Of a DNA stretch of 64,000 nucleotides, positions 24,703 to 34,700 are shown one piece after another; the first letter of the stretch is position 1; every line of letters begins with the position of its first letter. The notes beneath the pieces were generated by a model, which was not told where the DNA came from, made no database searches, and worked only from the letters and a program-made list of their open reading frames with translations. Location of the stretch: NCBI RefSeq assembly GCF_013409045.1, contig NZ_JACCBT010000001.1, forward strand, positions 6,262,001-6,326,000, in the 5' to 3' direction. The position numbers and the translations under genes were made by a program. This DNA comes from Actinomadura citrea (lineage in GTDB: Bacteria > Actinomycetota > Actinomycetes > Streptosporangiales > Streptosporangiaceae).

Positions 24703-25098
24703 TCATGTGCGGTCGATGACCGCGAAGACGACCTTCCCGACGTTGTCGGCCAGGGCACGGATGCCCCAGCAGCGCGCGAACTGGTCGACAATGAACAGGC
24801 CACGGCCTGTCTCGCTGGACGTATCCGCCGCCAGCAGGTGCGGGAGGTCGCAACCGGCGTCCTGGACCTCCATCCACAGGGCGTCGTCCTCAGTGCGACT
24901 CAGCCGCAAGATCACCTCTTCGTCCGTCGCCGACGCCGCATGTTGCAGGGCATTGGTGACCAGCTCGGTCGCCACCAGGCACGGGACGAAGTCATCCATG
25001 CCCCACTGACCGGCAACCAGCCGCACGAACCGCCGGACCTCCGCGACCGCCTTGGGGTCCTGCTTCACCACCATTTCGTTCTCCGCTGCGCAGCCCAT
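24703..25098 (-). CDS. RsbW-like ATP-binding protein (HATPase_c_2)
   Basis: A 131-residue GHKL-fold ATPase domain alone. VATELVTNALQHA is the N box with the Mg-binding Asn, VQDAGCDLPHLL corresponds to the G1 box (DxGxG, here altered) and ETGRGLFIVDQFA is the G2 box. The ATG at 25098 has gaggaga 5 bases upstream. It is divergent from an XRE regulator and DUF397 gene; this trio is a common actinomycete regulatory set related to BldB/WhiJ loci. It may act as an anti-sigma-type switch kinase. The remaining 24433-24702 on its 3' side shows no clear gene. Confidence 0.8.
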   Translation of the reverse strand: MGCAAENEMVVKQDPKAVAEVRRFVRLVAGQWGMDDFVPCLVATELVTNALQHAASATDEEVILRLSRTEDDALWMEVQDAGCDLPHLLAADTSSETGRGLFIVDQFARCWGIRALADNVGKVVFAVIDRT

Positions 25099-25234
25099 GG
25101 ATCTCCTCACTGTGTGTGGTAGACAGCACACATTGAGCCACTATCTGGGCTACGTTCGTCTTGCCGTCCTCAAGTGGCGTTGAGCGGTAAGAAGCCGCAT
25201 CAGGCAGTAAGTTGCCGAGAGGGGAAAAGCGATC

Positions 25235-26044
25235 ATGGCGGCGGTACGACGGCAGCGCCCCAGGGAGTCAGCTGCGCTTATTGCCTTCGGCCGGCAGATG
25301 CGTCGGCTGCGGGAGTCCAAGGGCATCAAGCAGGAAACGATCGCTCATCTCACAAAGGTCAGCCCTGCGCAGGTGAGCCGTATCGAGGCGGGAAAGAAGC
25401 GCGCCACACGGCCCTTCGTAGAGATCGTGGACGACCACCTGGAGGCAGGCGGAGCGCTGATCGCTCTGTGGGAGGACCTGAACAAGGACGGTCACCCTGT
25501 GCCCGTTTGGTTCGACTGGCCACAGATAGAGGGCGATGCAGTGATGCTGGTCTGCTGGGAGCACGGAGTGATCCCAGGCCTGTTGCAGACCCCGGCATAC
25601 ATGTCGGTCCTACTGAAGGGCAACCAGGAGGCGATAGACCTCCGCCTGCGACGCCAGTCCATCCTCACCAGGGACGATGGAACTCCCCCTACGCTCTTTG
25701 TGCTGCTGCTCGACGGGCATGCCCTTTACCGGCAAGTCGGCTCCGCCGAGACAATGAAGGAGCAGCTGGAGCACCTGCTCACCATGGGCATGTTGCCGAA
25801 CATCACGATCCAAGTAGTCTTGGCAAGCGGTGAGCACACCGGCAACTCAGGTGACTTCATGATTGCAACGATGGAGGACCGGAGCGAGGTTGCCTACGTC
25901 GAGACAGCCATCCGCGGTATCGCAACGGACAACCCAGCAGACCTGGCTACTCTGGCACGAACTCTGATCGAGCTTCGTGCACGAGCACTCACCGAAGACG
26001 CGTCGCGCGAAGTGATTAGGAAGGCGACAGAGAAATGGACCTGA
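25235..26044 (+). CDS. XRE-family regulator with DUF5753 domain
   Basis: A 269-residue protein. Residues 17-72 are a Cro/XRE helix-turn-helix (QMRRLRESKGIKQETIAHL, then SPAQVSRIEAGKK); the remaining two thirds are the DUF5753 ligand-like domain (VPVWFDWPQIEGDA, GVIPGLLQTPAYMSVLL, and an SGDFMIATMED region). The ATG at 25235 follows gagagggg. Its last codons overlap the DUF397 start, so both are made together. In Streptomyces, such pairs control development or act as local switches. A TGTGTG...CACACA inverted repeat (25113-25132) lies between it and the divergent ATPase gene. Confidence 0.85.
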   Translation: MAAVRRQRPRESAALIAFGRQMRRLRESKGIKQETIAHLTKVSPAQVSRIEAGKKRATRPFVEIVDDHLEAGGALIALWEDLNKDGHPVPVWFDWPQIEGDAVMLVCWEHGVIPGLLQTPAYMSVLLKGNQEAIDLRLRRQSILTRDDGTPPTLFVLLLDGHALYRQVGSAETMKEQLEHLLTMGMLPNITIQVVLASGEHTGNSGDFMIATMEDRSEVAYVETAIRGIATDNPADLATLARTLIELRARALTEDASREVIRKATEKWT

Positions 26045-26223
26045 GCAACGTTGCCTGGCGCCGGAGCAGCCGCAGCACTTCAAGCGGAGGCAACTGCGTC
26101 GAACTGGCAGACGCGGCCGATGCGCTGGTGGCGGTGCGAGACAGCAAAGACCCGGCCGGCCCCGTCCTCCTACTGACCCGCGCAGCCCTACGCAACGCCG
26201 TCCAGTCCGCCCCCAGGCACTGA
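26035..26223 (+). CDS. DUF397 small protein
   Basis: A 62-residue protein with WRRSSRSTSSGGNCVELA near the start and VAVRDSKDPAGPVLLLTRAA after it, the standard DUF397 pattern. It starts inside the end of the XRE gene (10-base overlap), showing translational coupling. DUF397 partners are thought to antagonise or fold with the XRE protein, much like a toxin-antitoxin pair. Found on the island rather than the backbone. Confidence 0.88.
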   Translation: MDLSNVAWRRSSRSTSSGGNCVELADAADALVAVRDSKDPAGPVLLLTRAALRNAVQSAPRH

Positions 26224-26958
26224 CCGCCCAGCACCAACCACCCCAGCTAGTCCAGTCCCCACAGGGCAACAGCCAGTGGCGAGCTCGCTCCCGGGACGGA
26301 CCACCACCCGCCGCTCGCCCCCCTGACTCGCACCACCGGACCTCGGCCCCTGGCGGCTTGTCCTCCTTACCTACGAGAAGACGCGCCTGCCAACCTCTGA
26401 CCTGCTAACCTCGCGCGATCCTGGACAGGTACTCGTTTTGGGGAACGAACTCGTGCCTCAGCCTCCAGCGAGGCGACAAACGTGGCGAGCCGTGAGGCCT
26501 CTTGTCTCGTGATGGCCAGTGACCAAGCCACCGTCCCTCGTTCGCAGACTCGCCCGGTTCAGCGCCCCCTCCCGCTCCCCCGGAACGTGTCGGCGGCTCC
26601 ACTCCCCGCACGTCAGTTCGACGATGCGGCAAACATCCGCTCATGCCGATGAGCGGACGGCTCCCTATCCTCGTCGCTGCTGCTCGGGAGTACACCGTCA
26701 CGGCGTGCCCGGCGGATCGCGGGGCTGAATTGTCGCCATGAATCGGGCTGTTGAGAGGCGGTCGCTGAACCGGTAGGAAGTTCCTGGGGCAGGCATTGCT
26801 GGCGCGCTCCAACACGGTCTTTATCCATGGTGTCAACGACGGTCGAATTCACGCGTCGCCGACACATGGTGAGTCACTGATCGCAGAAACACCCGACATC
26901 AGCGTCGCTCCGGTTGAGGCACTGCCTGCCGGCTGTGCGCGAACGATCTCTCTGGTGC
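26224..26958. other. Gap with no supported gene
   Basis: About 735 bases between the DUF397 gene and the membrane-protein gene. Open frames exist on both strands (such as 26405-26836 minus), but none has family-like composition, a good ribosome site or a recognisable motif. It may hold promoters or remnants. Confidence 0.4.
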
Positions 26959-27846
26959 TCAGTCCGCGAGTGCGGAGGTGGGATCCCAGCGGCTCTTCTG
27001 GACGAACCTGTTGATTCGCTTGCCCACATCAGGGTCGGTGTAGGTGTCGTGGGCCAGTTTGACGCTGTCAGCGAGTTCGTGGGCATGGAGGTCGACGACG
27101 GCCTCGATGAGTTCGGCGAGGTTCGTGGTCGCCGAACGGCTGCGGACTCGTGCTGTAACCAAGATCCCGAATCCGATCAGCAGCGAGGGCCACCACCACG
27201 CGCCGAGGAGCACATAGAGAATGCCCCAGGCCGTGATCCGTGTAGAGGCAGCGAAAGCATCGCCCGCTGAGGCCACTGCCTTGCGAGTGTCTTCGGGGAC
27301 GATCAGCCACAGGCGGGCCCATGCCGAGTCGAGATCCAGCCCATAGACCGCCGCAATCCGCAACCGGGTAACACGCAGCCGGTCGCCGATCCAGGTCGGT
27401 CGATCGGCTTCCAGGAGGCAGATGCGGTTGGCCGCGGCGATCGCCTCGGCTAGTTCGGCCTCGCTAGTCGCATTGTCCGCCCTGTCCTTGGCCTTGCGTG
27501 AGCGGCTTCGGCGGCGCGCTGCCAGCCAGCGCGCGGGGCCACGCCGTCCGGGAAGCGTCCAGACCATCTCGACGACCGTCCCGAGTGCGCCGACGGCGAG
27601 CCCTACCACGATCGATCCGAGCAGCGCCACAACCATGATCAGTACGGTGCCCCCGACGGATCGAAACGACCGCGAGGACGACCAATTGGTGATGTGGTGG
27701 CTGAGTTCGCCCAGGTCCAAAGGATGCGCGTGCCCGAGTGTCATCGCTACCGTCACTGCCGCGAGGTAGAGCATGCCGGGCAGCGCCAGAAGTGACAGCC
27801 ATCGTTCGGCCAGCTTCTTGCCGAGCTCGCTGAGGAACCCGTTCAT
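26959..27846 (-). CDS. Multi-pass membrane protein next to the CHAT genes
   Basis: A 295-residue protein with hydrophobic segments at about residues 17-37, 65-97 (long enough for a pair or a bent helix) and 203-233. A strongly basic stretch (RRRSRSRKAK, 111-120) follows the second and an amphipathic helical region (about 125-200) lies between. I do not recognise the family. The ATG at 27846 overlaps the stop of the 127-residue gene (ATGA), so they are coupled, and both are divergent from the first CHAT gene. In protease-centred conflict systems the neighbouring membrane protein is often the effector; that reading is inference. Confidence 0.75.
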   Translation of the reverse strand: MNGFLSELGKKLAERWLSLLALPGMLYLAAVTVAMTLGHAHPLDLGELSHHITNWSSSRSFRSVGGTVLIMVVALLGSIVVGLAVGALGTVVEMVWTLPGRRGPARWLAARRRSRSRKAKDRADNATSEAELAEAIAAANRICLLEADRPTWIGDRLRVTRLRIAAVYGLDLDSAWARLWLIVPEDTRKAVASAGDAFAASTRITAWGILYVLLGAWWWPSLLIGFGILVTARVRSRSATTNLAELIEAVVDLHAHELADSVKLAHDTYTDPDVGKRINRFVQKSRWDPTSALAD

Positions 27847-28226
27847 CGCGTCAGTGGTCGCGGGACAAGCGCGGCCCCTGTAGCGCAGACGGGCGGGTCT
27901 TCGCCGGGCCGGACCCTGCCACGCCCGGCGCATAGTCCTGCAGGACACGACCACCACAGTGCTCCGGAGTCCGGTGAGGCACCGCTGAGCGGCTGGTAGG
28001 CGCGAGCTCTGCGCGGATAGAACTCGATCCCCTCGCTCTCGCGCACGGTCCGGTTGAGCAGGTCGAGATCGGCCTCGGTCGCAGCTTCCCCCTGCCCGGC
28101 GAGCACCGCGGCCTTCACCCGGTCGAAGATCTCACCTGCTCCGTTAGCCCTCGCGATTCCCTCGATCGCCGAGTCCTGAAGCTCCCGGCAGAACGCCGCG
28201 ATCTTTTCTGCCATCGTCAGGTCCAC
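27843..28226 (-). CDS. Small protein with Cys-containing C-terminus, CHAT-associated
   Basis: A 127-residue protein. The N-terminal two thirds are helical (MAEKIAAFCRELQDSAIEGI, then LDLLNRTVRESEGIEF). The tail has WWSCPAGLCAGRG and PPVCATGAAL, three cysteines in a ribbon-like spacing that might bind zinc. The GTG at 28226 has aaggag 9 bases upstream. It is coupled to the membrane-protein gene and divergent from the TPR-CHAT gene 83 bases away. Short helical proteins with this sort of tail recur next to actinobacterial CHAT or caspase-like genes; I infer an adaptor role. No firm family name. Confidence 0.65.
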   Translation of the reverse strand: MDLTMAEKIAAFCRELQDSAIEGIARANGAGEIFDRVKAAVLAGQGEAATEADLDLLNRTVRESEGIEFYPRRARAYQPLSGASPDSGALWWSCPAGLCAGRGRVRPGEDPPVCATGAALVPRPLTR

Positions 28227-28309
28227 TTCCGGTTCTCCTTGTGGCTCGGCCTGAAGGTTAGCGTCCTTTCTGTCCCAGCATCACCGAAACTCAGCTGGGT
28301 CGCGTTAGC

Positions 28310-31300
28310 GTGAAGTCCATCAGAGACCGTGCGGAAAGGAACAGGAAGATCGAGGTCTATAGGCGACTGTTCGTTCACGCCCCATCACTGGACGGCGTTC
28401 CCAGTGCGTTGCTGGCAGACCTGGCCGACGATCTCGCTTCTCTCTCAGCGATGCTCGTCGCGCGGGCGTTGGGGGCGAAGGCCGACCGCAACTCCCTGTT
28501 CATCGCCGTCCGCCTGGCCGGCCGGATCCTGGACCACACGGCGTTGGACCATCCCGGGCGTGCAGGTCGGATGAGCAATCTCGCAATAGGGCTGATGCGT
28601 CAGTCCTTGATGACGGGCAAACCCGCCGACCTGGACCTTGCCGTCGATCTGGCGCGGCAGGCCGCGGAAGCACCTGGGCCTGGCCGAGTCGACTATCTGA
28701 GTAACCTGGTGGAGGTTCTCGATCAACGGCGAAAGATGCTGAGCGCGCCTGACGGTCTGGAAGAAGCCATCGAACGTCGCAGGGAGTGCATCGACCTCCT
28801 CGGAGAGGACTCACGGCTACCCGCTCACCTGGGGAACTATGGCCTGGATCTGTTTCAGCGCTTCCTGCGGGACGGCACCGTCGGAGATCTCGACAGGGCA
28901 GTAGAGGCCAGCCGCCGAGCGTTGCGGCTCCTGCCGAACGACCACTCCGAGCGGAGCCGCCATCTCAACGCCCTGGGGCTGTTCCAGCGGCACCGCTTCG
29001 AGACCGTGGGCGAGATCGCCGACCTTCTCGAGTCCGTACGTCGCGCCGAGGAGTCCGTCTCATTGCCCTCGGCAGAGAGCAGTGAGAGGGGCGGTCAACT
29101 CGCCAACCTCAGCGTCTCCCTGCGGCTGAGGTACTCCCGACTGGGGTCCCCGGCCGATCTAGACCGCGCGATTCACACAGGGAGGGAGGCTCTCGAGGCC
29201 ATGCCCTCGAACGATCCCGAACGGGTGGCGGCCCTCGCCGACCTGGGGGTCGCCCTACGGACGAGGTTCGAGCTGAGGGGCGGACGAGCCGACGTGGAGG
29301 CCGCCGTGCGGCTCGGCGAGCGCGCGCTCGCCGACACACCTTCCGACCATCCCTTCCGAGGCGCACGATTGGGTAATCTCGGCATCTCCCTGCAATTGCT
29401 TTTCGGCCGCACTGGAGACCTCGCCGACCTGGACAGGGCGATCGCCGCAGCGAGAGAGGCCCTTGCTCTCCGCGGAGACCGGCTCGACCGTAAGGCCACC
29501 CTCAATGACTTGGGCCTCGGGCTGCGATTGAGGTTCGAGCACTCCGGAGAGATCTCCGATCTTGACGCCTCCATCTCCAATCTGCGCGAGGCAATCGACG
29601 GCCAGGACGATGATCAACACCGTCCCATGCGGCTCAACAGCCTGTGCGGCTCCCTGCAGGCACGCTATGAAGTTACGGGCGACCCCGGCGACCTAGACGC
29701 AGCGGTGGCCATGGGAAGCACGGCGGTCGAGGCCACCCCCAGCGGTGACCGGGCCTGGACTGCCTACGCGGTCACTCTTTCCAGCGCCCTCAGAGCGCGA
29801 TTCGAGCGAACCTCCGACTCTCGCGACCGCGACCTGGCACTGCGGTTGCTGGGTTCGGTAACGGACGCCCCGTTCGTGGCCCCTTCCATCCGCATCCCCG
29901 CGCTCAGGCTCGCTGCCGAGCTCGCCATGCCGGACCAGGTGGGACGCGCCGCAGCGCTGACGGAGGCGGCAGTGCTCCAGCTCCCCGATCTGGCCCTCCG
30001 GGAGCTCGACCGAGGCGATCGCCAGCACTTGATCCGCGGGGTCTCTGGGCTGGCTTCGTACGCGGCATCACTTGCCCTGAGCGATCCCGGCGTACGGGAG
30101 AAGGAACGGCCTGGGAGGGCGCTACGGCTCCTGGAGGCGGGTCGATCAGTCCTGCTGACACAAAGCCTCGCTATCCGCAACGACTACACCGACCTCCGTG
30201 ATGCTCATCCCGGCCTCGCGGCGGAGCTCGCCTCGCTGCGGTCCGAACTCGACCGGTCGCCGACCGTCCGGGTTACGGCTGGCGTCTTTGACACTCGGCA
30301 TGAGCAGTCCGACCGGCTCACGCGTTTGCTGGACCATATCCGCAACCTTCACGGATTCGAGACCTTCGGTCTGCCTCCCACAGAGAAGGAGTTGCGCTCC
30401 CAGGCCCGACAGGACGCCATCGTGACGTTCGCGATCAGCCCGCTCCGCAGCGACGCTCTCATCACCACGGAGCAGGCGATCACCAATGTCGCGCTTCCCC
30501 TACTGGAGCAGGAGCGACTGATCGGACAGATCAATGCCTTCCATCAGGCTCTCGCCATCCTCGGCGACGCCGAGGCATCGTTCGGAGAGAGGATCTCCGC
30601 GCAGCGTCGACTGTTGGAGATCCTCGCGTGGCTTTGGGATGCGGCGGCCGAGCCGGTCCTCGAGGCACTGGGCATCGAGGGGCCGCCCGAGGACGCGTGG
30701 CCTCGTCTGTGGTGGTCGCCCGGCGGCCTGCTCGGCCTGCTCCCATTGCATGCCGCTGGTCATCACTTCAGGAGCCCAGATCCCACACATCGTGCTGTGC
30801 TCGACCGGGTGGTCTCCTCCTACACCCCGACCATCAACGCCCTACGGTATGCACGAGGCCGATCGAGCCGCTCGCCTGGTGAGGACTGGACACTTCTCGT
30901 CGCGATGCCCGAAACCCCCGCGCAAGTCCCTCTCCCAATGGCCACACAGGAGGTGGAGACCTTGCGCGGCCTGCTACCCCGCCCCACGCTGGTGCAGGCC
31001 CGTCCAGTCACCGGGGCGGCCGTCCTGTCGGCACTGCCGGGCAGCACGATCGTCCATTTCGCCTGCCATGGCCGCAGCGATCCGGCGGACCCGTCCCAGA
31101 GCCGGCTCCTGCTCCATGACTGGAAAAGCGCACCGCTCACCGTCGCCGCTTTAGCCCCCGTCGACCATGATCGAGCGAGACTGGCCTATCTGTCCGCCTG
31201 CTCGACCGCGGTCACCCGTGACACCCAGTTGCTGGACGAATCGATCCACCTCGCCTCAGCCTTCCAACTGGCCGGATTCCCCCACGTCATTGCAACCCTC

Positions 31301-31483
31301 TGGACGATTCCCGATGATAGCGCCGTCGCCATCGCAGGTTCGTTCTACGAGAGGCTCTGTCAGTCCGGGCGGCCTGCCACCGAGGACAGTGCCCACGCAC
31401 TCCACCAAACCATCAATGCCCTGCGTAGCGAGGAGCCTCTGGCTCTCACTCGCTGGGGAGCCCACGTGCATTTCGGCGCCTAA
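28310..31483 (+). CDS. TPR-CHAT caspase-like protein 1
   Basis: A 1057-residue protein. Roughly residues 80-600 are tetratricopeptide-like repeats of about 44 residues with the recurring pattern DLDRAI..(G/A)REAL...HP.R...L..LG..L..RF..(T/S)G. Residues about 780-1057 are a CHAT domain (peptidase clan CD) with its catalytic pair intact: His920 in HFACHG and Cys964 in LSACST. The GTG at 28310 is the first usable start; no strong ribosome site is seen. Divergent from the small adaptor and membrane genes and convergent with the second TPR-CHAT gene. TPR regions sense a trigger or partner, and the protease then cleaves a target; the target is not known. Confidence 0.85.
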   Translation: MKSIRDRAERNRKIEVYRRLFVHAPSLDGVPSALLADLADDLASLSAMLVARALGAKADRNSLFIAVRLAGRILDHTALDHPGRAGRMSNLAIGLMRQSLMTGKPADLDLAVDLARQAAEAPGPGRVDYLSNLVEVLDQRRKMLSAPDGLEEAIERRRECIDLLGEDSRLPAHLGNYGLDLFQRFLRDGTVGDLDRAVEASRRALRLLPNDHSERSRHLNALGLFQRHRFETVGEIADLLESVRRAEESVSLPSAESSERGGQLANLSVSLRLRYSRLGSPADLDRAIHTGREALEAMPSNDPERVAALADLGVALRTRFELRGGRADVEAAVRLGERALADTPSDHPFRGARLGNLGISLQLLFGRTGDLADLDRAIAAAREALALRGDRLDRKATLNDLGLGLRLRFEHSGEISDLDASISNLREAIDGQDDDQHRPMRLNSLCGSLQARYEVTGDPGDLDAAVAMGSTAVEATPSGDRAWTAYAVTLSSALRARFERTSDSRDRDLALRLLGSVTDAPFVAPSIRIPALRLAAELAMPDQVGRAAALTEAAVLQLPDLALRELDRGDRQHLIRGVSGLASYAASLALSDPGVREKERPGRALRLLEAGRSVLLTQSLAIRNDYTDLRDAHPGLAAELASLRSELDRSPTVRVTAGVFDTRHEQSDRLTRLLDHIRNLHGFETFGLPPTEKELRSQARQDAIVTFAISPLRSDALITTEQAITNVALPLLEQERLIGQINAFHQALAILGDAEASFGERISAQRRLLEILAWLWDAAAEPVLEALGIEGPPEDAWPRLWWSPGGLLGLLPLHAAGHHFRSPDPTHRAVLDRVVSSYTPTINALRYARGRSSRSPGEDWTLLVAMPETPAQVPLPMATQEVETLRGLLPRPTLVQARPVTGAAVLSALPGSTIVHFACHGRSDPADPSQSRLLLHDWKSAPLTVAALAPVDHDRARLAYLSACSTAVTRDTQLLDESIHLASAFQLAGFPHVIATLWTIPDDSAVAIAGSFYERLCQSGRPATEDSAHALHQTINALRSEEPLALTRWGAHVHFGA

Positions 31484-31706
31484 GATTGCGCAAGGTTCGA
31501 TGGCCCTTCCGAATACCCTCATGCCGATGACGGGATGCTGTGTCACGGTGCCACCTCATCACGGGGCCACCTCCTGCGCACCAATAAAGGACCCAAGGGA
31601 TCATCGACCGCAGCGTTGCTGTGGCGCTCGATCTACCTCTTTATGCGAGGCTACCCGCGATCGGGCCATGGCTGGATCCAGCACCACTGGGGCAGGGGCC
31701 AGGCGA

Positions 31707-34700
31707 TCACGCCCCAGCGTGCAGGTAGGACGCCCAGAGGGATGGACTGGTGGGAAACCTGTCACGCAGTCTGAGGACCGCGCTATGCAAGGCTTGCGGA
31801 GACCTTGCCAGATCCAGAAACCCGTCATCGGTTCTGAGGTTCCCGTAGAAGTCCGCTGCAGCCCTAGCCGAAATCTCATCGTCAACCTCCCATAGAGTAC
31901 CTATTACGTGGGAAAAGCCCGTGAGTTGGAAGGCCGAGGTGAGGTGAATGGCCTCGTCGAGGAGATTCGCGGAGTTTGAGTACGCCGTATTGCAGGCCGA
32001 CAGGTAAGCCAGACCGGCTTGGTCAAGCCGTACTCCGTCGAGGCCAGCCACGGTAAATGGGTCGGTGCGGTGATCTTGCAGCAGCAGGCGGCTCTGCGAC
32101 GGGTCGATAGGATCCACCACACCGTGGCAGGCAAAATGGGCGATCGCGCAGCCTTCGAGATAGCCAAGGACATTTGACTTCGTCGCCGACTGCATTCCGA
32201 CGATACCTCCATTTCCGACAAGGAGCACCGAATCAGGCAGTAGGGACTGAATACTTCGAGTTTCGGCAAGGACGTGAGTGAGCCGTCCCTGGATCCCCGG
32301 AGTCGTGGGCATGGCCACGACAAGGGCCTTGCCGGATTGCCGCATGCCGCGTTCTTTGTCGCGGGCATGGCCAAGGGCTCGGATGGTCGGCGTGTAAGAG
32401 GAGATCACTCGGTCCATGACCGTGCGGCGGCCCATTCCGGTGTGTGGAACCTCGCGATGGTGGCCGGCAGCGTGCAGGGGTAGCAGACCGAGCAATCCCC
32501 CAGTGACCCACCAGATTCTCGGATTGGCAATGTCTGGCAGATCCACGGCGTCTAGCACAGGACCTGCAGCTACGTCCCACAACCAGCTGAGCATCTCGAG
32601 CAGCCGTGACTGAGCGGCTTGCCGCTCCCGCAGGCTGGCATCAACTTTGGTCACCGTGTCGAGCGCGCTGTAGAAGCCAGCGACCTCATTGACCAGAGCA
32701 GCCTCGGTAAGATCAGGTAGTTCTTTATGAGAGATCTTACCATTCGCAAGAATGAGCGCGTCACAGCGATAGGCCGTTATGTTGAAGCAGGCTATGGGGC
32801 CGACGCTCGCCTCGCAAATAAGGTCTTCATTAGACGGCGGGAGTCCGAATGCCGCAAACTCTTCGTTGGCTCGTATCCGCTCGAAGGTTCGTCTCAACTC
32901 TTCAGCCAGGCGATGCCGCCCAGGAATTTCCGCAGCACCGAGGCGTCCCTGCTCCGATTCCTGGTCCAACTCAAGGAGATCCCGGAGTTCCTCGAATCGA
33001 GTTGCAAGATCCGGATGCTTGGCCCGAAGCTCCGAAAGATCGGTCCGGATGTCCAACGCGCGGTTCAACATGAACGCGCGGCCTGCCTCCAGTAGCTGTA
33101 GTGCTCGCCACGCCCTGGCCTCCTCGTCGAGGACCTCTGTGTCCGAGAGAGCGAGTGCCGCTGCATCCCCGGCCAACCCGGCCAGCTCCGCCAGAGCACG
33201 TTGCTGGTCGCTCCGCCCTAGCCGACGTGGCGCCGCTCCCGGGAGAAGCCGGACTGCCGTTTCCAGAAAGCGTGCTGCTCTTCCAGTGTTCGAGTCTATA
33301 TCAAGCCTCGCGGCCGCCCTTGCCGCCACGATCCGAGTTGAAGGACGAGCCACAGCCATCTCGGCGGCTGAGCTAAAAGCAGAGTGAGCTTCATCCGCGT
33401 CGCTTTGAATTCCGTTCCTTTTGAGGCGGGTTAGGAGCATATTACCTAGGTTCAGTAGATAATTCGCTCGCTGTGGGTAGTCAGGAGGGGCCGCTTTGGT
33501 TGCGTCACGACTGGCTTTGATAGCGACTTCAAGATCAGCTAGGTCATCGGTTCGGTCGTACCGGATAGCCAGAATCGCGCCGAAGGAAGAAAGATATCGG
33601 CCCGTATACGGGTCCCCGGACGCGAATGCAGCGACCACCGCCTTGCCAGCGGACTCGACTGCGGCATTCAGGTCCGCGACGTCATCGGCCTGGGTGAATC
33701 GAGCAGCCAAGAGTCCTGCGAGGTTGGAATTCAAGCGTGGGCTCAATGGATGATCATCTGACACCGCACGCACCGCTGCTCTTGCGTGCTCGATAGCACG
33801 ATTGATATCAGCAGCCGTTCCGGTTTCATCAAAACGGACCTTGATGGTGGCCGACAAATTAGACAGTGCTATCAACTGCTCGGGGGGATGGCTTGGAATG
33901 ATTTCGACAGCACGCTCGCCAAGCAGGACTGCCTCGTTCAAGTCGGCGAGTCGGCCAGTGCGTTCATATCGGGTCCAAAGCCAGAGTCCTGCGTTCGAGA
34001 GGCGGCTTCCGAGGTCAGGGTGATCGTCCGGCGTAGCCTGCAGCGCTTGATTGCCGACCTCGACCGCTTCATCCAGGACTGCCAGGTCAGCCTGCCGTTC
34101 AAATTGAGTCCAAAGGGCGACGGCGAGATTGTTTAGGCAGATTGAGATATTGGCGTGGTCGGGTGGTATAAGCATGAGTGCCTCCCGGCTGACCTCGACG
34201 GCTTCGTCGATGTCTGCAGGGAAGCCTGTTCGCCCAGCATGCGCGATCAGGGATGTTCCGAGAGCCGCAAGGCGGACGGGCTTGGCGGCGTGTCCATCTG
34301 GGGTCGTCTGCACGGCACGTCTGCCGACCTCTATGGCCTCACTGAGGTCGTCTGCAAAGCCCGTTCGATCGAATCGGGTGCTAAGCGTGACGCCATAGTT
34401 GCTAAGAAAGGTCGCGGAGTCTGGATGGCCTATCGGAGTGAGTTCGATGGACTCGCGGCCAACTTTGACCGCCTTCTCCAGGTCGTCCATATCGTCGGTG
34501 CGTTGGAACCGTTCACGCAGCGCGACCCCCAGATTCGTGAGAATGCCCGCGCGCTCATGCTGTCCTGGAGGAAACCATGCCACTGCCCGCCAAAGATTCT
34601 TGATCACCTCATCTAGCAGGGCTGATTCGCCGGTGCGCCCAAACAAACTCAATTGGGCTGCTGCAAGGTTCGCAAGATTACCGCCGAGGAGCTGACCTTG

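Noticed and set aside
26405..26836. 143-codon minus-strand frame in the gap after DUF397
   Set aside because: Low-complexity Arg/Ser/Pro composition and no coupling with neighbours.
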